From: Chloroflexota bacterium
GTDB lineage: Bacteria > Chloroflexota > Ktedonobacteria > Ktedonobacterales > JACDGC01
Length of the DNA stretch: 9,761 bases
NCBI GenBank assembly: GCA_021812265.1
Contig: JAKAOI010000052.1
Span: forward strand, 1 to 9,761
Direction: 5' to 3'
The position numbers were made by a program, and so were the translations under genes. Each line of letters opens with the position of its first letter. Position 1 is the stretch's first letter. Positions 1 to 6,097 of the stretch are shown in pieces. The notes under the pieces are model-generated. The model was not told the DNA's origin and searched no databases. It worked only from the letters and a program-made list of their open reading frames with translations.

Positions 1-233
1 TCTGCAAGCTGCTCAATCGGATAACCACGATAGCGCAGTATTCCTTTATCGCCGTCTATAAATGTGACAGAACTGTGACACGAGGCTGTATTTGTCAACC
101 CGGGATCAAACGATACCAGTCCAAAATCGGTATCGTCCACCTTAATTTGACGTAAATCAGCCGCCTTAATTGTTCCTTCCGCTACTTTTAAGTCGTATTG
201 CCGGCCAGTTCGCCGATCGATGATTGTAATCAT
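1..233 (-). CDS. gltA: Citrate synthase, N-terminal part (runs off left edge)
   Basis: Condenses acetyl-CoA and oxaloacetate into citrate, the entry step of the TCA cycle, in the cytoplasm. Read from the ATG at 233-231, the 77 visible codons include the citrate synthase N-terminal signature: DPGLTNTASCHS around residues 43-54, then ITFIDGD-like residues and RYRGYPIEQLA at the edge. The catalytic His and Asp residues lie beyond the window. A GGAGG sits 13 bases upstream of the ATG, which is rather distant, but no in-frame alternative start is nearby. The gene points away from the methyltransferase gene's end but lies on the same strand and has its own promoter candidate. The family call is very secure. 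The 2-methylcitrate synthase paralogue cannot be excluded from this fragment. Confidence 0.93.
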   Translation of the reverse strand, partial: MITIIDRRTGRQYDLKVAEGTIKAADLRQIKVDDTDFGLVSFDPGLTNTASCHSSVTFIDGDKGILRYRGYPIEQLA

Positions 234-469
234 GGGAAATCGTGAGCCTCCACACCGTGTTCTCTTTTTCCAGGCTGCCTGGTATGCCCTTTATTGGCCA
301 GAAAGCGCAGCGTTGCGCAATCGGTACAATGAACGGTTTGCCTCAAGGGAATTATACTTTATATTATTATATATAATATTGGCGCGCCGCGGCCAAACAG
401 CTATATTTTACTCCAAAGTTTTTTACCGATTAACACTTGGTTATTTCAGTAAAAATAGCGTGATATCCC
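234..469. other. Intergenic region between citrate synthase and the CmoA-AroH fusion gene
   Basis: No supportable gene is seen on either strand. The stretch holds the AT-rich promoter island for citrate synthase, next to a GC-rich palindromic patch (GGCGCGCC at 381-388). The long plus-strand reading frame across it runs on into the reverse strand of the methyltransferase gene and resembles no protein. No convincing intrinsic terminator follows the methyltransferase stop codon at 470-472. Confidence 0.6.
351..356 (-). promoter_or_regulatory. -10 element, candidate promoter of citrate synthase
   Basis: A perfect TATAAT on the minus strand lies in a very AT-rich island (about 350-380), roughly 118 bases before the citrate synthase start. 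No good -35 hexamer is found 16-18 bases upstream. A second weak pair, TTGGCC at 391-396 and TATATA at 368-373 with a 17-base spacer, is an alternative. The implied 5' leader of about 110 bases contains a small CCAGG/CCTGG stem at 270-282. Confidence 0.4.
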
Positions 470-1597
470 TTATACCTGGTTGTAGTTTTCCTTATCGTCA
501 TTTTCCAGCAATACTTCAGCGCCGCATAAATAAACCGGCTTTAATGGAATATCGTCATATTCCCGAATCTGTATCAACACACGCACGCATCCGCTCAAAG
601 CGCCCGCAACCGGTATTTCACGCGCGCACATCAACGCGGCGTGATTCCACCCAAGTTGTCTGGCGGCTTTTGCGGGGAAAACCGCAGTAAGATCTTCTGT
701 CATAGTAAAAAAAATACTGACAATATTTTGCGGATCCAGCTGATTTACCCGCATAATTTCCGTTAAAAGCAGTCGCGTATCTGCTAATATAGCATCTGCA
801 GAATTGATTTGCCGGGCAATGGCGCCACGAACGGCGCGAGTAACAGGAATACGTAATTTGGGACGTATTGCCGCCCATGCGGCAAAGTTCATCCACTGCC
901 AAATTCGTTCAGTGTTGGCAAACCCAGCGTTTTTCAGCATAAGCTCATTCATTTCTGCGGTTAATGGTGTTTGTATTCCTTGCAGCGCGGCTTTTTTTTG
1001 CGTCACCTGTTCTTGAGTGTACCCATTGCTGATTTTTAAATCATAGTATATTTCGGTCATGGCGCAATCAATTTCCGGTGTGGCTCCGGCTATTTTGTCG
1101 ACAACAATAATTATTCCGCCGGGTTTAGTATGCTCTGCGGCGCGTGTCAGCAGCTGTTGACGATATTCAACCGGAATAAATTGGAGTGTAAGCGAGATAA
1201 TAACCACATCAGCAATTTCCGGTGGATACTCCAAGCGCAAATCCATATTGCGCAGATCTGCCTGCGATAAGTCTTCCGTTTGCGCCAGCCGTTCTTTAGC
1301 GGCGGCAAGCATATGTGGACTATTATCGACGCCAATATACCGAATTGGCGTAGCAATTTCTTGAATCATTTCACTGATGAGCGCGCCATTGGAACAGCCC
1401 AAATCAATCACTAAACTGTTCGGCCGCAAATAACGCTTTGCCATAGCGGCTACCGCGCGGCGCATCATAGCATAATCGGGCACAGACCGCTTCAGCATAT
1501 CATCATAGCAATGGGTAACTTGCGCGTCAAATTCCCAAGATTTTTGAAAAGATAATGTATCGCGCTTTTCCGAATATTTGGGTTTAGCTTGTTTCAT
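470..1597 (-). CDS. Fusion protein: CmoA-type carboxy-SAM synthase + AroH-type chorismate mutase
   Basis: This 375-residue protein has two enzymatic halves. Residues about 18-245 align with CmoA, which transfers a carboxyl group from prephenate to SAM, giving carboxy-SAM and phenylpyruvate: SVPDY (38-42), DLGCSNGA (65-72), DNSPHML (91-97), LTLQF (136-140), NGYTQEQVTQKK (191-202). Residues about 251-365 align with monofunctional AroH chorismate mutase, which makes prephenate, and the known active-site positions are all present: R257, F307, K310, R313, C324, E327, R339, Y356, L363 (B. subtilis R7, F57, K60, R63, C75, E78, R90, Y108, L115). Only about five residues link the halves. Relative to E. 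coli CmoA, two ligand contacts differ: N132 is S135 and R199 is K202. The ATG at 1597 has AGGAG 11 bases upstream. Both domain calls are strong; actual carboxy-SAM production is inferred. Confidence 0.9.
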   Translation of the reverse strand: MKQAKPKYSEKRDTLSFQKSWEFDAQVTHCYDDMLKRSVPDYAMMRRAVAAMAKRYLRPNSLVIDLGCSNGALISEMIQEIATPIRYIGVDNSPHMLAAAKERLAQTEDLSQADLRNMDLRLEYPPEIADVVIISLTLQFIPVEYRQQLLTRAAEHTKPGGIIIVVDKIAGATPEIDCAMTEIYYDLKISNGYTQEQVTQKKAALQGIQTPLTAEMNELMLKNAGFANTERIWQWMNFAAWAAIRPKLRIPVTRAVRGAIARQINSADAILADTRLLLTEIMRVNQLDPQNIVSIFFTMTEDLTAVFPAKAARQLGWNHAALMCAREIPVAGALSGCVRVLIQIREYDDIPLKPVYLCGAEVLLENDDKENYNQV

Positions 1598-1628
1598 AGC
1601 CGCTGTTGCTCCTAACTTTTTTTGCCAT

Positions 1629-1660
1629 AAAAAAACGCAGAGGATGCATATCCTCTGCGT
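1629..1660 (-). terminator. Intrinsic terminator in the leader of the CmoA-AroH gene (attenuator candidate)
   Basis: A perfect 11-bp stem (1635-1645 with 1650-1660, arm ACGCAGAGGAT) with a 4-base loop is followed on the minus strand by a run of seven U (1635-1629). It lies only about 30 bases before the fusion gene's ATG and just before its ribosome binding site. It would therefore stop transcripts from the upstream promoter before they enter the gene. Its position between promoter and coding sequence is what marks it as an attenuator and not only as the end of the CHAP gene transcript. Confidence 0.85.
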
Positions 1661-1717
1661 GTCTCTAACGGTGGAACTTGTTTTTTTTATGCGCCGCCAC
1701 CACTCGTCAGAGACGAG
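1661..1717 (-). promoter_or_regulatory. Alternative RNA stems of the leader (pause and antiterminator-like)
   Basis: Two mutually exclusive stems can be drawn in minus-strand RNA. Hairpin A pairs CUCGUC (1717-1712) with GACGAG (1708-1703) around a 3-base loop. Stem B pairs GUCUCUGACG (1714-1705) with CGUUAGAGAC (1670-1661), ten pairs including one G-U, and continues with GUGG (1700-1697) to CCAC (1674-1671) after a 4-base bulge. Stem B ends exactly where the terminator stem starts (1660). It abuts rather than clearly overlaps it, so how it would prevent termination is unresolved. Confidence 0.5.
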
Positions 1718-1770
1718 CGTGTAAAGGTATATCGAAAATAACGATTTGTATCAAAAAAATTCAAGCGCAT
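1687..1770 (-). CDS. Phe/Tyr-rich leader peptide (27 codons), putative attenuation sensor
   Basis: An ORF of 27 codons begins at the ATG 1770-1768 and stops with TAA at 1689-1687. Codons 5-16 contain four Phe (5, 6, 12, 16; all TTT) and two Tyr (11, 14), so half of that stretch is aromatic; the tail is SLTSGGGA. It starts about 30 bases after the predicted transcription start, and its stop lies inside the foldable region between hairpin A and the terminator. This is the classic arrangement of pheA, pheST and trp leader peptides, where starved tRNA stalls the ribosome and changes RNA folding. The downstream gene encodes chorismate mutase, the branch point to Phe and Tyr. Weakness: no strong ribosome binding site is seen, and TTT codons are common by chance in AT-rich DNA. 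Confidence 0.5.
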   Translation of the reverse strand: MRLNFFDTNRYFRYTFTRSSLTSGGGA

Positions 1771-1806
1771 ATTTTATGTACCATTTCCGGTTGCTGTGTT
1801 ATTTCT

Positions 1807-1836
1807 ACTATAACGCATTCTTTTTAAGTATGTCAA
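1807..1836 (-). promoter_or_regulatory. Sigma-70 type promoter of the leader and CmoA-AroH gene
   Basis: On the minus strand a perfect TTGACA (1836-1831) is followed after 18 bases by TATAGT (1812-1807). Transcription would start near 1800, about 30 bases before the leader ATG and about 170 bases before the terminator's U-run. Confidence 0.75.
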
Positions 1837-1848
1837 TTGTTTTTGGGG

Positions 1849-1883
1849 AAGCGTCAAGAAGTCAACTGCTATTTCTGACGCTT
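1849..1883 (-). other. Hairpin after the CHAP gene
   Basis: AAGCGTCA (1849-1856) and TGACGCTT (1876-1883) form an 8-bp stem that extends by three more pairs after one bulged base, with a loop of about 12 bases. It starts 22 bases after the CHAP stop codon. No U-run follows on either strand, so it is not a standard intrinsic terminator. It could mark the 3' end of the CHAP mRNA or be an operator-like site just upstream of the leader promoter. Confidence 0.35.
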
Positions 1884-1905
1884 GCCTCATCTGTACGGCT
1901 TGTTC

Positions 1906-2721
1906 CTACGATTGCTGCGAACGAATAAAGCCAAGCACTGGCATACCTTGCCACGATTCCACCGCGCCGGATGGCGCAATGGTCATATTTGCTTGCGAAG
2001 CAGGTGAATTTGCTTGCGCTAAACTCAGTTCTCCCGGCGTAGTTCCGCTGGGAGGAATAACCGCAGTAACAATCGCTACGTGCCCGTATCCCTGCGTTCC
2101 TCCTCCCATCACAATAATATCTCCCGGCTGCGGCGTGCCTTGTCCATTCGGAATCTCCGAAAACCCTGCGCGATTGGCATACGCCGACCAAAAATCTACC
2201 GCGTTTGGTGTAGCCGGCAATTGCACGCCTGCTTGCTGATATGCGCCGGCGACAAACGCAACACATTGTACATTGCCATTGCCCCACTGAGGATTATTCC
2301 ACACCTGTTGCGCCGCTTGTGGTGTAGTAACCGGGTTAAATGATGTATTATTCGGACCGGTAAGGTCATTTGCTAACGATATTGCCGACTGCGCAATAGA
2401 TGTTCCCGTGGAAGATGAGCCAGACGCAGAGCCGGAACCGAGCAGCGCATTCAGCACGGTTGGGCTAAGCCCAGAAAGCCCCCCGGAGCCAAGCGCTGAT
2501 AACAGTGATGATGATGATGTTCCGCTGCCATCTATAGACAGCACATCTGAAAGAAGCGACGCAAAATCTATTCCGGAGCCGGTTGATGAAGTAGAAGATG
2601 ACCCAGAAGCGGAGGAACCTCCGCTAAAGGCGTCGATGGCTCCGGTTTCCAGCTGCGCTTCAGCCAGCGACGCAAACAAAGACGCCGCCTGCGATGATAT
2701 TGTTTGAACCGGTGTAGACAC
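1906..2721 (-). CDS. CHAP-domain peptidoglycan hydrolase with Ser/Gly-rich N-terminal half
   Basis: A protein of 271 residues if started at the GTG 2721-2719, chosen because GGAGG (2733-2729) lies 7 bases upstream; a longer reading frame would begin with TTG at 2742. Residues about 140-270 form a CHAP (NlpC/P60-like amidase or endopeptidase) domain: NPQWGNGNVQCVAF with the catalytic Cys at 153, GDIIVMGGG, then YGHVAIVT with the catalytic His at 214, and Asn 238 as the possible third residue. Residues about 35-110 are low-complexity Ser/Gly/Thr with short LLSALGSG-like amphipathic repeats. There is no signal peptide or membrane segment. Some phage-tail, flagellar or non-classically exported wall hydrolases share this shape. 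It has its own leader region and is followed by a weak hairpin. The domain call is firm, but the target bond and export route are unknown. Confidence 0.85.
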   Translation of the reverse strand: MSTPVQTISSQAASLFASLAEAQLETGAIDAFSGGSSASGSSSTSSTGSGIDFASLLSDVLSIDGSGTSSSSLLSALGSGGLSGLSPTVLNALLGSGSASGSSSTGTSIAQSAISLANDLTGPNNTSFNPVTTPQAAQQVWNNPQWGNGNVQCVAFVAGAYQQAGVQLPATPNAVDFWSAYANRAGFSEIPNGQGTPQPGDIIVMGGGTQGYGHVAIVTAVIPPSGTTPGELSLAQANSPASQANMTIAPSGAVESWQGMPVLGFIRSQQS

Positions 2722-2901
2722 ATTGAGACCTCCATATCTCAAATAACAGCGCGCAACAAATCACATGTTTCATATAGGTCTTATGTCATTTTGAAAGACT
2801 TGTATAACATGATTGACTGCTGCAATTCGCATATCCATAGTATAATCCTACAATGCAAACTGAAACCAAACACCAAAAACTCCGGCAAAAAAATTCTTAC
2901 G
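2722..2901 (-). promoter_or_regulatory. Intergenic region with weak promoter candidate for the CHAP gene
   Basis: This 180-base gap lies between two minus-strand genes. TATACT (2844-2839) is the best minus-strand -10, with TTGGTT (2869-2864) as a poor -35 at 19 bases. TATACA (2806-2801) is a second -10 candidate. The run of seven T on the minus strand after the glycosyltransferase stop (about 2893-2887) lacks a strong preceding hairpin, so termination here is not established. Confidence 0.3.
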
Positions 2902-4347
2902 CTATACCGATGCGGCAGCTTTTTCCGGCTGCGGCTTTAGTGTTAGGATATTTTCAGAAGCAAGCGCCCTAACCTCTTTTGGCGCCGGCAGCACTTGCGC
3001 GCGAATAAAGAAAATAAATCCGCTGACTAAAAAGATATTGCGCCACAGCAGCAACGCTTCTGCGTTTGGATCCAGCGCTAAAAGCTGCGGAAACACAGTT
3101 ATCACAAATTGTCCCAGTACAAATCCCACAGTCAGCAGCGCCAAAGGCAGCCATGTGCCTTTGCGAGGCAAACGTAAAACCGCCAACAGCGGCAGCGCGT
3201 CTACAAGGTAGTGCGAGCCAAGCGCGCGGAATGTAAGCAAAAAAGCCAGCACAATAATCAAACTGACATGCGTTAGAATCATGGCAGATTCCTGCTGCTT
3301 TATCAGCTCAAAAATCTTCAGATCATTTATCGCTTTTAACCTGCGTGTCAGCATAATATATCCCCAAATAACAGCAGCCAGCAAAAGTGGTGTGGCCAGC
3401 GACAATACCGCAGCTCCTGCCGGACTCCAAATATCATCCGAAAGGTCTGCGGGATTATAGTATGATGAGGGAACTGTCTGGTTCACCCAACTTATCACCA
3501 TCATGACACTGGACCATATGGTTTCTATTTCCACGCCGCGATTTACATGATACATGATGGCGTGAATAAATGGCTGTATACCAGAACGAATGATAAACGG
3601 CAGTGTAAGCGCCGCAGAGGCAATGGAACCGCCAAGCGCCGAATAAGCAATTGTTTTTACAGTAAATCGGCCGCGCAGCAGCATCCAAATAATAAACAGC
3701 GGGGCCAATAATATGGGGTATCCTTTTATCAAAGTGGCCATAGCCAGCCAAAACCAAGCGCTGCCCTCGCGTTTCCTTGCCAAATCAACCACAGCCAGCA
3801 GCATAAGTACGCCAACAACTAATTCAAATTTTTGCAGAATGGCGCCGGTTGCCAGCGTCAGCAAAGTATATACATAGCCGCTTTCTATCGCAGCGCGGCG
3901 GCGAATATTCAGCGCCTTTGCGCAACGCATCACCGCAAATAATGTGAATGCGCTCACCAGCGACATCATAACGCCAAACGCAATACCATACGCCTGCACC
4001 CGCGGATCTGCCACAGAAATAGCTGTAATTGCCGGATATGGGTGAGGGGTAATTTGCGGAAACAGCAGCAAAGGGAGCGCCGGCAGCAAAATTAAAATTA
4101 AGGCAAGCGGCGGATACTCTACCGAAAAATTTATATATGGCAGTTTTCCCTGCGCAAAATACCCGGCGTACTGATAAAATTCCGGATCGGAATAGTGATG
4201 TCCCAACAGCAGGTTTGCGCCCATAATAATTTGTATTACCAGCCACGTTCCCCAAACCGCTTGAGGAGTCATTATCACGTCAAATATTTTCGATAATGTA
4301 TCAGATGATGGCTGTTCCATCGTTTTTATGATAAACTTCGCATCCAT
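2902..4347 (-). CDS. Polytopic membrane glycosyltransferase, GT87/DUF2029-like (GT-C fold)
   Basis: A 481-residue integral membrane protein with many hydrophobic segments, probably transferring sugars from a polyprenyl-phosphate donor at the outer face of the membrane. Family-like marks are DPEFYQYAGYF and LPYINFSVEYPPLAL (54-83), which matches the G-x-PY-x-DF-x-x-EYPPL pattern. Others are QKFELVVGVLMLLAV (172-186), IKGYPILLAPL (207-217), and MYHVNRGVEIETIWSS (265-280), close to the YH-x-x-RG-x-x-ES pattern. The acidic residue expected for GT-C catalysis may be D54 or E77. The start at ATG 4347 is 9 bases after the previous gene's stop, whose last codons contain the GGAGG; an in-frame TGA blocks longer versions. 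Donor and acceptor are unknown. The class is quite secure, the exact family less so. Confidence 0.8.
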   Translation of the reverse strand: MDAKFIIKTMEQPSSDTLSKIFDVIMTPQAVWGTWLVIQIIMGANLLLGHHYSDPEFYQYAGYFAQGKLPYINFSVEYPPLALILILLPALPLLLFPQITPHPYPAITAISVADPRVQAYGIAFGVMMSLVSAFTLFAVMRCAKALNIRRRAAIESGYVYTLLTLATGAILQKFELVVGVLMLLAVVDLARKREGSAWFWLAMATLIKGYPILLAPLFIIWMLLRGRFTVKTIAYSALGGSIASAALTLPFIIRSGIQPFIHAIMYHVNRGVEIETIWSSVMMVISWVNQTVPSSYYNPADLSDDIWSPAGAAVLSLATPLLLAAVIWGYIMLTRRLKAINDLKIFELIKQQESAMILTHVSLIIVLAFLLTFRALGSHYLVDALPLLAVLRLPRKGTWLPLALLTVGFVLGQFVITVFPQLLALDPNAEALLLWRNIFLVSGFIFFIRAQVLPAPKEVRALASENILTLKPQPEKAAASV

Positions 4348-4356
4348 TTGAATATA

Positions 4357-5781
4357 TCAACCCTCCGAAATTGCAGGTGTTTCAACCCGCAAAACGCCCG
4401 CTTTGCCGCGGACTTGCTGCGCCAGCCAAAATACTAAGGCAGGCAACGCAAAAAATTCAAAGTAAGATGGTAAACTTCGCCAAGCGAACCAAAACGGGGC
4501 CATAGCCAATAAAAATCCCATCGCGGGATATTTTTGCGCCCCAACCCGGAAATACCAATATATTGCCGCCACAAATGCGGCAAGTTCCAGAATTGTATAG
4601 ATATGCTGCGAAAACAACGGCAAAACATGTGCAGCAGATAGCGCTATCAACCCTGTTCCCAATGGAAACATGGGGTCTGTTATCGGCGCCAGATTCCCCG
4701 AAAGCCACGTGGTGGGGTTCCAAAGTATGAATGGAGCATTTATGGCAAAAAATATTGCTGTGGCTGCGCCAAACCGCAGTAAAGTTTTCTTGAAACCGAT
4801 TTGATAGAACAGAAATATTCCAAAAAATATCGCAAAAAATATCGCCTGCTGCTTCGTTGCAAGCGCCAGACCCAAAGCTATTGTTGAAAGATACGGCTTC
4901 TCCCACAGTATCCAAAACATTGCCGTCAGCGCAATCATAACTACATCCAGCGAACCAACGCCGGCGGCATATAGCAGCGGCAAGTCTGCCAAAAACAGCA
5001 GCGCTACCCACAACCTATGCTCCGCGCCAACCGATTTCAACGCAACCGCCGCAAATATGAACAGCGCTATTGCCGAAATCAACGTTACTGATTGAAATTT
5101 CAGCAAAATCAACGGCAAAACCCATAAAAAAGCGCCGGCGGGATAGCTGACTTGTGTTTCTATCCCCGCAGTCGCCGGCGCGGCAGATTGCTCTTGCTGC
5201 GCAACCAGTTGATTTAATATCTGCGGTGAGGGATAATCCAGCCAGTTATTATTCTGAAACGGTCCTTGCCGCAATGGTGTAGTAAATTCACCGGATTGCC
5301 CAAGCGAACGCATTGCAGTAATAATGTTAACTCCGCCATAGGGATCTTTACCGTTCAACAGTGTAACTGCGGCAAATTGATCGATTGTTGTGCCATCATT
5401 TGAATATAAAGGCGACGCCGTAAAACTATTTTTTATCATAAAAGTAACGCCATATACGCCAAAGGTTGCAGCGGTAAATACCGCAACAGCCAGTATAGCG
5501 GCGGCGCGGCGGCTGATAAGGAACCGCGGCGATTTCAATCCACGCGCCGCGTTTAAAAAAGCGTATGCCGCAAGCGCAAGGCTGGAGCCGGTAAAACAGA
5601 ATGGCAGCAACTGAGCTGCCGGGCCAATAACGGCTTCAAAAAGTTGGTGGGGAATTTCATTTGCGCTTTGCAACAATATTGCGCCGGCAATACTGACTAT
5701 CACCCGATGTTCTGCTGTTGTTCCGGCAACAGCAATAATCCAGCGCTTCGGCGTTGATTTCGATACAAGCAAACTGCGCAT
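4357..5781 (-). CDS. Polytopic membrane protein, GT-C glycosyltransferase-like
   Basis: A 474-residue protein if started at the ATG 5781-5779, preferred over an ATG 15 codons upstream because AGAGGGG lies 5 bases before it. It has about ten hydrophobic segments and GT-C-like marks: NDGTTIDQFAAVTLLNGKDPYG at 128-149 (an acidic residue in the first outer loop and a DPYG motif), SYPAGAFLWVLPLILL (213-228), GSLDVVMIALTAMFWILW (276-293), and LALATKQQAIFFAIF (305-319), like the A-T-K-x-x motif of DUF2029 proteins. It is first in a two-gene operon; the next gene starts 9 bases after its stop. The two products look like distant versions of one design, which suggests a paired or sequential role in making an envelope glycolipid or polysaccharide. 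The substrate is not predictable, and it may be a flippase-like or uncharacterised GT-C protein. Confidence 0.72.
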   Translation of the reverse strand: MRSLLVSKSTPKRWIIAVAGTTAEHRVIVSIAGAILLQSANEIPHQLFEAVIGPAAQLLPFCFTGSSLALAAYAFLNAARGLKSPRFLISRRAAAILAVAVFTAATFGVYGVTFMIKNSFTASPLYSNDGTTIDQFAAVTLLNGKDPYGGVNIITAMRSLGQSGEFTTPLRQGPFQNNNWLDYPSPQILNQLVAQQEQSAAPATAGIETQVSYPAGAFLWVLPLILLKFQSVTLISAIALFIFAAVALKSVGAEHRLWVALLFLADLPLLYAAGVGSLDVVMIALTAMFWILWEKPYLSTIALGLALATKQQAIFFAIFFGIFLFYQIGFKKTLLRFGAATAIFFAINAPFILWNPTTWLSGNLAPITDPMFPLGTGLIALSAAHVLPLFSQHIYTILELAAFVAAIYWYFRVGAQKYPAMGFLLAMAPFWFAWRSLPSYFEFFALPALVFWLAQQVRGKAGVLRVETPAISEG

Positions 5782-5835
5782 GTATTCCCCTCTCTTCAAT
5801 CGTTTCAAAGTTTTGACGATTTTCAAGGGGATTTG

Positions 5836-5873
5836 GTAACGAAATATGCGTTTTTAACAAAATATTTCGTTAC
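5836..5873. repeat. Perfect 12-bp inverted repeat, operator or hairpin candidate
   Basis: GTAACGAAATAT (5836-5847) is repeated as its exact reverse complement ATATTTCGTTAC (5862-5873), with 14 bases between. It lies 55 bases upstream of the first glycosyltransferase gene and just before the plus-strand -10 of the ABC operon. That placement suits a shared regulator site or a 5' UTR hairpin of the glycosyltransferase transcript. No U-run follows on either strand, so it is not a terminator. Confidence 0.6.
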
Positions 5874-5900
5874 TGTTCAGGATAACTGGGGAAATGGTAA

Positions 5901-5906
5901 TATAAT
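5901..5906 (+). promoter_or_regulatory. -10 element, candidate promoter of the ABC transporter operon
   Basis: A perfect TATAAT on the plus strand, 191 bases before the ABC ATPase start. The -35 is poor (TTCAGG at 5876-5881, 19-base spacer), which may mean activator dependence. The transcript would carry a leader of about 185 bases. Confidence 0.35.
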
Positions 5907-6097
5907 CGAGCCATGTGATATGCTCCAGATATGGGATTATTTACTCGCTTGCGCGGCCGATAGACAGTCCGTCAACATAAATTGGAAGAAATCCTTCCGG
6001 CTCTCAGCGCAGGCAGCGGCTGCGCCCAACCACTTCCTCCTTGGCGTCAGAGAACTTATTATTGAATGAAGACATTGGATGATCAGAAAGGAAATAT

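Larger units (their letters stand above)
5782..6097. other. Divergent intergenic region between the glycosyltransferase and ABC operons
   Basis: About 316 bases separate the two start codons. The stretch holds a perfect 12-bp inverted repeat (5836-5873), a plus-strand TATAAT (5901-5906), an overlapping minus-strand TATATT (5904-5899), and a structured leader. In that leader GCGCAG (6008-6013) can pair with CTGCGC (6021-6026), and GGAAG/CTTCC forms a small stem just before it. No known riboswitch or RNA family was recognised. The 78-codon plus-strand frame over it is not convincing as a gene. Confidence 0.5.

Noticed and set aside
220..690. Plus-strand ORF of 156 codons
   Set aside because: It runs opposite the citrate synthase start, the intergenic region and the end of the methyltransferase gene; its product resembles no protein and there is no ribosome binding site.
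1761..1784. Seven-codon ORF overlapping the start of the leader peptide
   Set aside because: It has no aromatic codon cluster and no ribosome binding site, and it is out of frame with the better leader ORF; it is kept only as an alternative start nearby.
1629..1810. T-box riboswitch in front of the CmoA-AroH gene
   Set aside because: The minus-strand leader lacks a TGGNACCGCG-type T-box sequence. A GGTGGAAC match exists only on the opposite strand and is not followed by the required bases or a terminator.
2408..2707. Plus-strand ORF giving a very acidic, Pro/Ser-rich protein
   Set aside because: It is the reverse strand of the Ser/Gly repeat codons of the CHAP gene; the composition is an artefact of that low-complexity stretch.
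2841..2846. Plus-strand TATAAT as a promoter
   Set aside because: The nearest TTGACT is 22 bases away and every gene downstream on that side is on the minus strand, so a plus-strand transcript would have no visible product.
5833..6069. 78-codon plus-strand ORF in the divergent intergenic region
   Set aside because: It would need a TTG start inside the inverted repeat, has no ribosome binding site, and its translation shows no recognisable family.
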